DNA from: Trifolium pratense
Taxonomy: Eukaryota > Streptophyta > Magnoliopsida > Fabales > Fabaceae
Assembly: GCF_020283565.1 (NCBI RefSeq)
Contig: NC_060060.1
Location: 64,093,257 to 64,157,256, forward strand
DNA length: 64,000 bases
Direction: 5' to 3'
The position numbers and the translations under genes were made by a program. Within the stretch, counting starts at the first letter, position 1. Each line of letters begins with the position of its first letter. The notes beneath the pieces were generated by a model. The model did no database searches, was not told the origin of the DNA, and saw only the letters and a list, made by a program, of their open reading frames with translations. Of this stretch, positions 55,585 through 64,000 are shown one piece after another.

Positions 55585-57787
55585 TGTAACGACCCAATTT
55601 TCATATTATTATTTTTATGTGTTAAAATATTTTATTTAACGTGGCATTTTAAATAAGTTAATAACTTTAGTTATTTATCGAATGCTTTAGTTATTAGGCG
55701 AGTAGTGAGGGTTATCGTGTTATTGGGCCAAGCCAATGGGCTTGAGGCCCAATGGGCCTTGTGAGGTGTGTGTGTGGCGCCCTTATGGCCATGAAGCAAG
55801 GGAGAGAAATTCATTTTACTCATAGTTTTGTGTTCTTGAGAGAAGAGAGGAGAGTTTGTGGAGCTAGGGCAAGAAGAAAAGCTAGAGGTTCGAGATCTTC
55901 GTCGAGTTTTCTTCGAATCCAGGTATGAGAGTAGTTTCCTTAATCGTGGGTGATCCGAGGAAGGGGAGAATGCCGATTTCTCCTCACCCGAACTTCCTCC
56001 ACCCCATTTTTCATTTTGGTTTAGGAGAGTTAATCTTCGAGAAAGTGAAACCCAATGTTAATAACATGTTCAATATACTTCTACCATGTAGTGTGAGCGA
56101 AATCATGGGTTAAATAATGAGAATTTGTATGTTTTGAGTGATTATATGTGTTCTTGAGCTTTTAGACTCATAAATGTTAAATCCTTGCTTTTTCGATGTT
56201 AATGATGTGGATCGGAGAATCAATCCGTCCTTTTGTGCTTATATATGTGTTATATACATGAAAACAAACATATTTGGGGTTTATAACATGAAAAATGGGA
56301 TTTTGGGTGATTTTGAGTGAAAAATCATTTTCTGAAAACTCAAGAACAGATGTTCTTCTGGTGTGGTTCGCTACCTGTTCGCTACAGCGAACGTGTTCGC
56401 CAGATGCTCGCCAACTGCTCGCCAGTTGAGGTTTTGTGTCTGTTTGCGTTCGCTACCTGCTCGCTACAGCGAATGTGTTCGCCAGATGCTCGCTACAGCG
56501 AACGTGTTCGCCACCTGTTCGCTACCTGCTCGCTAATTGGATTTTGGCTCTGTGTCTGTTCGCTACCTGTTCGCTACCTGTTCGCTACCTGTTCGCTATA
56601 GCGAACAGCTTTGTGACAGGATTATTTTGTTGATGTTTTGTTAGTGGAATTATGCACTTATAACATGTAATTGTGGTATTCTAACATACAATTAGGTGCT
56701 TTTAGCTATGATTAATTGTATGATGATGAGATATGATAAAGGAAGTGATTAATGAAGAATATTAGGATAATTGTTTATTCTAATAATGAAGAATGTTGGA
56801 TATTATTCCACATTGTAAAGGAAGAAGCTTAATGCTATTAATTGTGAGTGGATTCATGAAACATATACATGCATTCATGAATTAAATAGGATATTGGATA
56901 TTCCAATAAAGAAGTATATCGGATTATATTTATCCGATAAAGAAGGATATTAGAGGTGAGATACTCTAATAAAGAAGATGGTACCACATGCATTAGTAAT
57001 GTCTAGGATTGACATTCATGAAGTTGAAGCATTAGAGTTGCATTAGGTTATATGTGTGCATTACTTGATAAGTGATATGTGACACATGTTTGACTACTTG
57101 TGATATTTGATAACTGATACTTGATAGTTGGTATTCGATTATGTATTTTGAGAACTGCTAATTGGATTATAGATGTGTATATATATGTATATGTATATGT
57201 ATATGTATAATTGTGAGGCATGCTTATGGTATTGAAGTAGTGTTTAAGTATCGATTTACTTACACTTGTATTTTGATTATGTGATCTAACTCTCATGTTT
57301 TGTGTTATGTGCTGGACCGTTGGGGGTTCAGGTTCTCAGGTTGAGGATCCCGATCAGAGTTAGAGGCTGCTCGTGCTCGTGTAGTGCGCTTTTTGGTGAG
57401 GAGTTAGCGTAGACTACTCCTTAGATATATGTTATATATCTTTTTGATGGGTTGTATAGAATTGCTCTGATTAGGTCTTACCGGGTCGGGTTATTCGTTT
57501 GAATTGTATTAAGCCCGTGATGGCATATTTAACTTTGCTATTCCTATCTTTTGAATTGTAAACATAATATCCTTTGTTGATATGGCCTAGAGCCTAGGGA
57601 TATTGTGTGAACAATTATGATCATTGTATGATATACATTATGATAATTATTCGCTTTTAATTCCGCTGTGCTAGCATGATTTTTAATTATGCCGTGGTTT
57701 GTATTATTAACATGTGACGCCTAGATTTTCTTAAGTGTTTTATTTATTTATATCTAATAAATACGCGTTAAGGGGTTGGGTGTTACA
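55585..57787 (+). repeat. 5' LTR of the chromovirus (2203 bp)
   Basis: It starts TGTAACGACCC and ends GGGTGTTACA, so the ends are inverted repeats TGTAAC/GTTACA-like. It contains GGCCCAATGGGCC palindromes (about 55747), a palindrome cluster at 56343-56606 and a TATATG microsatellite near 57176-57210. Identical to the visible 3' LTR except T/C at 56611/63317. Confidence 0.93.
56343..56606. repeat. Cluster of TTCGCT-AGCGAA palindromes in the LTR
   Basis: GTTCGCTACAGCGAAC at 56377-56392, TCGCTACAGCGA at 56461-56472 and 56490-56501, and GTTCGCTATAGCGAAC at 56591-56606. Between them are many copies of GTTCGCTACCT or GCTCGCCA. An AAGAACAGATGTTCTT palindrome precedes them. The same block is repeated in the 3' LTR at about 63049-63312. 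Confidence 0.85.
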
Positions 57788-57791
57788 ATAG

Positions 57792-57807
57792 TGGTATCAG
57801 AGCAAGG
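57792..57807 (+). other. Primer-binding site of the chromovirus
   Basis: TGGTATCAGAGCAAGG begins four bases after the 5' LTR and is the usual initiator-methionine tRNA complement. Confidence 0.85.
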
Positions 57808-57923
57808 TCGGTTCATGTGGAACCAATTAGGAATAGTTGCCCATATATTCAACTTGTGTAGAGATAACACTGTTGATATTACCTTTCTAAGTTTGTTCTT
57901 GGATTGGTTGGTTGTTCAGGATC

Positions 57924-60900
57924 ATGGCGGCTAGGGCTAACAATCAGATGGCAGATGCGATAGCTACTTTGACCAACATCGTGGCTAGAGATCATCAACC
58001 CGGGAGGGAAGATGAGATGAGGTTAGAGAGGTTCATGAAGCATAATCCGAAGCTTTTCATTGGAGGCTATGCTCCGGAGGCTGCTGTTAAGTGGATAGAG
58101 GAAGTAGAGATTGTTTTTGAGGCTATGAGGTGTACCGAGGAGAGTAAGTTGACCTTGGGTACTTATGTACTTCGTGAAGAAGCTAACAAGTGGTGGAAGA
58201 ATGCTAAGCTGAGGATGGGAATTGGTGGAGTGGTAATCACTTGGGAGATGTTCAAGGGAGAGTTCTTGAGGAAGTACTTTCCGGCTGATATTAGGAACAA
58301 GAAAGTGGTGGAGTTCATGGAGCTCAAGCAAGGGAACATGTCTGTAGCGGAATATTCCGTGAAGTTTGAGGAGTTGTGTGCGTTTAGTCCACACTACAAC
58401 ACCGTGGAAGCTGAGAATGACAAGTGTGTCAAGTTTGAAAGTGGGTTGCGCCCGGACATCAAGCATCTTATCGGATTTTCTCAAATCCGAGACTTTGCAA
58501 CTTTGGTGGATAAGTGCCGTATCTGTGATGATGATGGAAAGGCCAAGACTAATTACTACAAGGCCATGAGTGACAAGAGAGGAAAAGGTCAAGACCGTGG
58601 GAAGCCCTATGGTGACAAGGGGAAGAAGGTTGTTGAGTCTAGTGGTGGAAAGAAGAGAGGTGGTGGACAATGCTACAAGTGTGGTGAGTTGGGTCATAAG
58701 TCTTATGAGTGCCCAAAGAAGGTGGACAAGTGTTTCAATTGTGGGAGGTTGGGACACAAGTCGGATGTGTGTCAAGTGAAGGTGACTTGCTTCAATTGTG
58801 GTGAAGAGGGTCACAAGAGTCCTATGTGCAAGAAGCCGAAGAAGACTATGGGAAAGGTGTTTGCTTTGAGTGGAGATGATGCGGATCAGGGGGATAATCT
58901 CATTAGAGGTACGTGTTTCATCTATAACACTCCTTTAATTGCGATTATTGATACGGGAGCTACACATTCTTTTATATCCGTTGATTGCATGAAGCGTCTT
59001 AGTATACCTGTGTCTGAAATGTCTGGTCGTATGGAAATAGAAACTCCTGCTAATGGTTCTGTAACTACCCGTCTCGTATGTCGTGACTGTCCCGTAACCG
59101 TGTTTGGTAGACACTTTGGAATGGACCTAGTGTGTATCCAACTTAGTGGAATAGATGTTATCTTTGGTATGAACTGGTTGATATTTAATCGAGTCCATAT
59201 CAATCATTGCGAGAAGACTGTTGTGTTTCCTAAACCGGAGGAGAGTTTGCATTTGATGAGTAAGAAGGAAGTAGTAGAGTCGTTGAAGGAACCTGTAGAG
59301 GTGTATGCGTTGTTTGCATCCTTGAAGATGGAAGGTGAAGTTAAGGTGGAAGAGTTACCGGTTGTTTGTGAATTTCCCGATGTATTTCCGGAAGACGTGT
59401 CAGATGTACCGCCGAAAAGAGAAGTAGAGTTTACGATCGATTTGGTACCTGGTACTAGTCCGATATCTATGGCACCGTATCGAATGTCAGCGTCAGAGTT
59501 GAATGAGTTGAAGAAACAACTAGAAGAACTACTTGAGAAGAAGTTTATTCGACCTAGTGTATCGCCGTGGGGTGCACCTGTGTTATTGGTTAAGAAGAAA
59601 GAAGGGAGTATGCGGTTGTGTATTGACTACCGACAGTTGAACAAAGTGACGATCAAGAATAAGTATCCACTTCCGAGGATAGATGATTTGATGGATCAAT
59701 TGGTTGGAGCTTGCGTGTTTAGTAAGATTGATCTGAGATCTGGATACCATCAGATTAGAGTGAAAACGGAGGATATACCAAAGACTGCTTTTAGGACGAG
59801 GTATGGTCATTACGAGTATTCGGTGATGCCTTTCGGTGTGACCAATGCACCTGGTGTTTTTATGGAGTACATGAATAGGATTTTTCATTCATTCTTGGAT
59901 AAGTTTGTAGTGGTATTCATCGATGATATTTTGGTTTACTCAAAGTCCGAAGAGGAACATAAGGAGCATTTGCGGATTGTTTTACAAGTTTTGAAGGAGA
60001 AGAAGTTGTATGCCAAGTTGTCGAAGTGTGAGTTTTGGTTGAAAGAAGTAAGTTTTCTTGGTCATGTGATTTCAAGTGGAGGAATAGCGGTTGACCCAGC
60101 GAAAGTTGATGCCGTATTGCAATGGGGAACGCCGGAGTCTGTTTCTGAGATAAGAAGTTTTCTTGGATTGGCTGGTTATTATAGGAGGTTCATTGAGGGA
60201 TTTTCGAAGTTGGCTTTGCCTTTGACGCAGTTGACTCGGAAGGATCAAGCGTTTGTTTGGGATGTGAAGTGTGAAGAAAGTTTTCAAGAGCTTAAGAAGA
60301 GGTTGACTACCGCGCCTGTGTTGATTTTACCGGATGCTAAGGAATCTTTCGTCGTGTATTGTGATGCTTCGAAGATGGGACTAGGAGGTGTGCTTATGCA
60401 AAAAGGTCAAGTGGTAGCGTATGCGTCGAGACAACTGAAGGTTCACGAGAGGAACTATCCGACACACGATCTTGAGTTAGCCGCAGTTGTGTTTTCATTG
60501 AAGGTATGGAGGCATTACTTGTATGGATCGAAGTTTGAAGTCTTTAGTGATCACAAGAGTTTGAAGTATCTATTCGATCAGAAGGAGTTGAATATGAGAC
60601 AAAGAAGATGGCTCGAATTTTTGAAGGATTATGACTTTGATTTGAGTTATCACCCCGGAAAGGCTAATGTGGTGGCCGATGCGTTGAGTAGGAAATCGTT
60701 GCACATGTCATCACTAATGGTGAAAGAGTTGGAGTTGATTGAAGAATTCCGAGATTTGAGTCTAGTGTGTGGAGTGACTCCTAAGAGTGTGAAGTTGGGA
60801 ATGTTGAAGTTGACGAATCTTTTTCTAGAGAATATCAAAGAATGTCAAAAGACGGATAAGAAGTTAATGGAGAAGTTGGCAATAGTGGTTGAGGAAGGAA

Positions 60901-62345
60901 AAGAAGCTAATTTCAAAGTTGACGAGAACGAAGTTGTGAGATTTCATGGAAGAGTGTGCGTGCCCGATGTGCCCGAGATGAAGAAGATGATTTTGGAAGA
61001 AGGTCATAGGAGTGGAATGAGTATTCATCCTGGGGTAACCAAGATGTATCAAGATTTGAAGAAGTTGTTTTGGTGGCCAGGAATGAAGAGGCAAATTTCT
61101 GAGTTTGTTTATGCTTGCCTAGTTTGTCAGAAGTCGAAGATTGAGCATCAGAAACCGTCTGGTTTGTTACAACCTTTGTTTATCCCGGAATGGAAGTGGG
61201 ATAGTATTGCGATGGATTTTGTGGGAGGTTTACCCAAGACTACTAAAGGTTATGAAGTGATTTGGGTGGTAGTAGACCGTTTGACGAAGTGTGCGCATTT
61301 TATTGCTATTAAGAGAGGTACCTTGGTGCCTAAGTTGGCCGAGATTTATGTGGAGCAAATCGTGAAGTTGCATGGTATTCCGTCGAGTATTGTTTCGGAT
61401 CGAGATCCGAGGTTTACTTCGAGATTTTGGGAAAGTTTACAAGAGGCTTTAGGGACTAAGTTGAGGTTGAGTTCGGCTTATCATCCTCAAACGGATGGCC
61501 AATCGGAAAGGACGATACAATCTTTGGAAGATTTGTTGAGAGCTTGTGTTTTGGAGCAAGGAGTAAGTTGGGATTCGTGTTTACCGTTGATCGAGTTCAC
61601 GTACAGCAATAGTTTTCATTCGAGTATTGGAATAGCACCTTTTGAGGCTTTGTATGGAAGGAGGTGTAGAACACCGCTTTGTTGGTTTGAATCCGGAGAG
61701 AGTGTGATTCTTGGTCCGGAGATTGTGCAAGAGACTACGGAAAAGATTAGAATGATTCGAGAGAAGATGAAAGCGTCTCAGAGTCGTCAAAAGAGTTATC
61801 ATGACAAGAGAAGGAAAGACATTGAATTTCAAGAAGGTGATCATGTTTTCTTAAGAGTTACATCGACTACCGGAATTGGACGTGCTTTGAAGTCGAGGAA
61901 GTTGACGTCGAAGTTTATTGGTCCTTATCAGGTTTTGAAAAGAGTGGGGAAAGTGGCGTATAGGATTGCTTTACCGCCATCATTGGCGAATTTGCATGAT
62001 GTGTTTCACGTGTCACAATTGAGGAAGTATGTTAGAGACCCGTCACATGTGATTGAGTCAGATGATGTTCAAGTGAGGGATGACTTAACGGTCGAGACTG
62101 TGCCTTTGAGGATTGAAGGTAGAGAAGTGAAGAGGTTGAGGAACAAAGATATCGCCTCGGTGAAGGTAGTATGGGGAGGACCCGCTGGTGAGAATGCAAC
62201 TTGGGAATTGGAGAGCAAGATGAGGAGCTCGTATCCGGAGTTATTCTCAGGTAATTTTCGAGGGCGAAAATTCTTTAAGGAGGGTAGAGTTGTAACGACC
62301 CAATTTTCATATTATTATTTTTATGTGTTAAAATATTTTATTTAA
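57924..62345 (+). CDS. Chromovirus Gag-Pol polyprotein, apparently intact
   Basis: 1473 residues from ATG 57924 (a non-ATG frame extends four codons upstream). Retrotransposon Gag domain at about 40-200 ([24 protein letters not shown]). Three CX2CX4HX4C knuckles at about 250, 270 and 289. Protease [10 protein letters not shown] near 343. Reverse transcriptase with [13 protein letters not shown] near 661-673. RNase H ([34 protein letters not shown]). Integrase HHCC region at about 1030-1070 and core D, D, E at about 1096, 1159 and 1194 (AMDFVGG, SDRDPRF, DGQSERT). A GPY-like segment ([10 protein letters not shown]) follows, then a C-terminal chromodomain (about 1395-1440; [18 protein letters not shown]). 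The stop lies 55 bases inside the 3' LTR. It makes virus-like particles, reverse-transcribes and integrates the element, and the chromodomain is thought to steer it to heterochromatin. Confidence 0.93.
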   Translation: MAARANNQMADAIATLTNIVARDHQPGREDEMRLERFMKHNPKLFIGGYAPEAAVKWIEEVEIVFEAMRCTEESKLTLGTYVLREEANKWWKNAKLRMGIGGVVITWEMFKGEFLRKYFPADIRNKKVVEFMELKQGNMSVAEYSVKFEELCAFSPHYNTVEAENDKCVKFESGLRPDIKHLIGFSQIRDFATLVDKCRICDDDGKAKTNYYKAMSDKRGKGQDRGKPYGDKGKKVVESSGGKKRGGGQCYKCGELGHKSYECPKKVDKCFNCGRLGHKSDVCQVKVTCFNCGEEGHKSPMCKKPKKTMGKVFALSGDDADQGDNLIRGTCFIYNTPLIAIIDTGATHSFISVDCMKRLSIPVSEMSGRMEIETPANGSVTTRLVCRDCPVTVFGRHFGMDLVCIQLSGIDVIFGMNWLIFNRVHINHCEKTVVFPKPEESLHLMSKKEVVESLKEPVEVYALFASLKMEGEVKVEELPVVCEFPDVFPEDVSDVPPKREVEFTIDLVPGTSPISMAPYRMSASELNELKKQLEELLEKKFIRPSVSPWGAPVLLVKKKEGSMRLCIDYRQLNKVTIKNKYPLPRIDDLMDQLVGACVFSKIDLRSGYHQIRVKTEDIPKTAFRTRYGHYEYSVMPFGVTNAPGVFMEYMNRIFHSFLDKFVVVFIDDILVYSKSEEEHKEHLRIVLQVLKEKKLYAKLSKCEFWLKEVSFLGHVISSGGIAVDPAKVDAVLQWGTPESVSEIRSFLGLAGYYRRFIEGFSKLALPLTQLTRKDQAFVWDVKCEESFQELKKRLTTAPVLILPDAKESFVVYCDASKMGLGGVLMQKGQVVAYASRQLKVHERNYPTHDLELAAVVFSLKVWRHYLYGSKFEVFSDHKSLKYLFDQKELNMRQRRWLEFLKDYDFDLSYHPGKANVVADALSRKSLHMSSLMVKELELIEEFRDLSLVCGVTPKSVKLGMLKLTNLFLENIKECQKTDKKLMEKLAIVVEEGKEANFKVDENEVVRFHGRVCVPDVPEMKKMILEEGHRSGMSIHPGVTKMYQDLKKLFWWPGMKRQISEFVYACLVCQKSKIEHQKPSGLLQPLFIPEWKWDSIAMDFVGGLPKTTKGYEVIWVVVDRLTKCAHFIAIKRGTLVPKLAEIYVEQIVKLHGIPSSIVSDRDPRFTSRFWESLQEALGTKLRLSSAYHPQTDGQSERTIQSLEDLLRACVLEQGVSWDSCLPLIEFTYSNSFHSSIGIAPFEALYGRRCRTPLCWFESGESVILGPEIVQETTEKIRMIREKMKASQSRQKSYHDKRRKDIEFQEGDHVFLRVTSTTGIGRALKSRKLTSKFIGPYQVLKRVGKVAYRIALPPSLANLHDVFHVSQLRKYVRDPSHVIESDDVQVRDDLTVETVPLRIEGREVKRLRNKDIASVKVVWGGPAGENATWELESKMRSSYPELFSGNFRGRKFFKEGRVVTTQFSYYYFYVLKYFI

Positions 62346-64000
62346 CGTGGCATTTTAAATAAGTTAATAACTTTAGTTATTTATCGAATGCTTTAGTTAT
62401 TAGGCGAGTAGTGAGGGTTATCGTGTTATTGGGCCAAGCCAATGGGCTTGAGGCCCAATGGGCCTTGTGAGGTGTGTGTGTGGCGCCCTTATGGCCATGA
62501 AGCAAGGGAGAGAAATTCATTTTACTCATAGTTTTGTGTTCTTGAGAGAAGAGAGGAGAGTTTGTGGAGCTAGGGCAAGAAGAAAAGCTAGAGGTTCGAG
62601 ATCTTCGTCGAGTTTTCTTCGAATCCAGGTATGAGAGTAGTTTCCTTAATCGTGGGTGATCCGAGGAAGGGGAGAATGCCGATTTCTCCTCACCCGAACT
62701 TCCTCCACCCCATTTTTCATTTTGGTTTAGGAGAGTTAATCTTCGAGAAAGTGAAACCCAATGTTAATAACATGTTCAATATACTTCTACCATGTAGTGT
62801 GAGCGAAATCATGGGTTAAATAATGAGAATTTGTATGTTTTGAGTGATTATATGTGTTCTTGAGCTTTTAGACTCATAAATGTTAAATCCTTGCTTTTTC
62901 GATGTTAATGATGTGGATCGGAGAATCAATCCGTCCTTTTGTGCTTATATATGTGTTATATACATGAAAACAAACATATTTGGGGTTTATAACATGAAAA
63001 ATGGGATTTTGGGTGATTTTGAGTGAAAAATCATTTTCTGAAAACTCAAGAACAGATGTTCTTCTGGTGTGGTTCGCTACCTGTTCGCTACAGCGAACGT
63101 GTTCGCCAGATGCTCGCCAACTGCTCGCCAGTTGAGGTTTTGTGTCTGTTTGCGTTCGCTACCTGCTCGCTACAGCGAATGTGTTCGCCAGATGCTCGCT
63201 ACAGCGAACGTGTTCGCCACCTGTTCGCTACCTGCTCGCTAATTGGATTTTGGCTCTGTGTCTGTTCGCTACCTGTTCGCTACCTGTTCGCTACCTGTTC
63301 GCTATAGCGAACAGCTCTGTGACAGGATTATTTTGTTGATGTTTTGTTAGTGGAATTATGCACTTATAACATGTAATTGTGGTATTCTAACATACAATTA
63401 GGTGCTTTTAGCTATGATTAATTGTATGATGATGAGATATGATAAAGGAAGTGATTAATGAAGAATATTAGGATAATTGTTTATTCTAATAATGAAGAAT
63501 GTTGGATATTATTCCACATTGTAAAGGAAGAAGCTTAATGCTATTAATTGTGAGTGGATTCATGAAACATATACATGCATTCATGAATTAAATAGGATAT
63601 TGGATATTCCAATAAAGAAGTATATCGGATTATATTTATCCGATAAAGAAGGATATTAGAGGTGAGATACTCTAATAAAGAAGATGGTACCACATGCATT
63701 AGTAATGTCTAGGATTGACATTCATGAAGTTGAAGCATTAGAGTTGCATTAGGTTATATGTGTGCATTACTTGATAAGTGATATGTGACACATGTTTGAC
63801 TACTTGTGATATTTGATAACTGATACTTGATAGTTGGTATTCGATTATGTATTTTGAGAACTGCTAATTGGATTATAGATGTGTATATATATGTATATGT
63901 ATATGTATATGTATAATTGTGAGGCATGCTTATGGTATTGAAGTAGTGTTTAAGTATCGATTTACTTACACTTGTATTTTGATTATGTGATCTAACTCTC
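62291..64000 (+). repeat. 3' LTR of the chromovirus, cut by window end
   Basis: Begins TGTAACGACCC after the purine-rich AAGGAGGGTAGAGT and copies the 5' LTR base for base apart from the one noted difference. 1710 of about 2203 bp are visible. The last 55 bases of the gag-pol frame overlap its start. Confidence 0.93.

Larger units (their letters stand above)
55585..64000 (+). mobile_element. Chromovirus (Ty3/gypsy) LTR retrotransposon, 3' end outside window
   Basis: 5' LTR 55585-57787, primer-binding site, one long gag-pol frame and 3' LTR from 62291 to beyond the window. The gag-pol carries CCHC knuckles, D-T-G protease, reverse transcriptase, RNase H, integrase and a C-terminal chromodomain, placing it with the plant chromoviruses of the Tekay/Del type. 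The two LTRs differ at only one site that I noticed in the 1.7 kb that can be compared, and gag-pol has no stop, so it inserted very recently and may be active. It lies in the intron of the thioesterase duplicate. The downstream target duplication is out of view. Confidence 0.92.

Noticed and set aside
56317..56633. Open frames of 94 and 65 codons in the chromovirus LTR (and the copies at 63023-63339)
   Set aside because: They follow the GTTCGCTACCT repeats, which lack stops in two frames; products are low-complexity and there is no family resemblance.

Overview
This window is nuclear DNA of a flowering plant, most likely a papilionoid legume. The reasons are AT-rich intergenic DNA, intron-rich genes with GT-AG splice sites, an HD-Zip II gene and a palmitoyl-protein thioesterase gene of the plant type, and many plant LTR retrotransposons and MITEs. 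The legume assignment is inferred from the style of the repeats and was not tested. Only two host genes can be supported, an HD-Zip II transcription factor (36.2-37.7 kb, +) and a 12-exon thioesterase gene (39.1-43.9 kb, -). Part of the thioesterase gene is duplicated at 52.7-55.6 kb as a probable pseudogene. Almost everything else is transposable-element DNA in nested layers.

Layout. 1-6632: 3' part of a Sirevirus-type Ty1/copia element whose pol is deleted and rearranged but still one frame, followed by an in-frame UAG in a leaky context and an envelope-like frame. It sits inside a minus-strand copia relic (6633-10786). 10.8-17.5 kb: no host gene; Stowaway-like MITEs, a complete TRIM with a 5-bp target duplication (11639-11993) and a LINE 3' end. 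17543-29378: complete Ty3/gypsy element of the Tat type with 588-bp LTRs and CTTTA target duplication. It has an open gag, a pol with several stops, and a spliced antisense gene between pol and the 3' LTR. 29.4-36 kb: MITEs, including two members of one family with perfect 9-bp target duplications, a tandem duplication and a G-box cluster. 36-44 kb: the two host genes. 44642-51873: a hAT-like element with an 8-bp target duplication, itself carrying a complete minus-strand copia element (45039-50846, 196-bp LTRs, ATATC target duplication) of the same family as the relic at 6.6-10.8 kb. 52.7-55.6 kb: the duplicated thioesterase exons, interrupted by a 0.53-kb retroposon. 55585-64000: a chromovirus (Ty3/gypsy) with an apparently intact 1473-residue gag-pol and almost identical LTRs, so a very recent insertion, running off the window end.

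The signal I find most worth following is in the two copia copies at 6.6-10.8 and 45.0-50.8 kb. Both are filled with short perfect or near-perfect hairpins whose stems vary in sequence while the five-base loop stays TTCNG on the + strand (CNGAA in the element's sense). Other points are the antisense, TATA-driven spliced gene in the Tat element with a hairpin array in its presumed leader, the conserved UAG-CAG-UUA context in the Sirevirus, and the C-terminal change that distinguishes the thioesterase gene from its duplicate.
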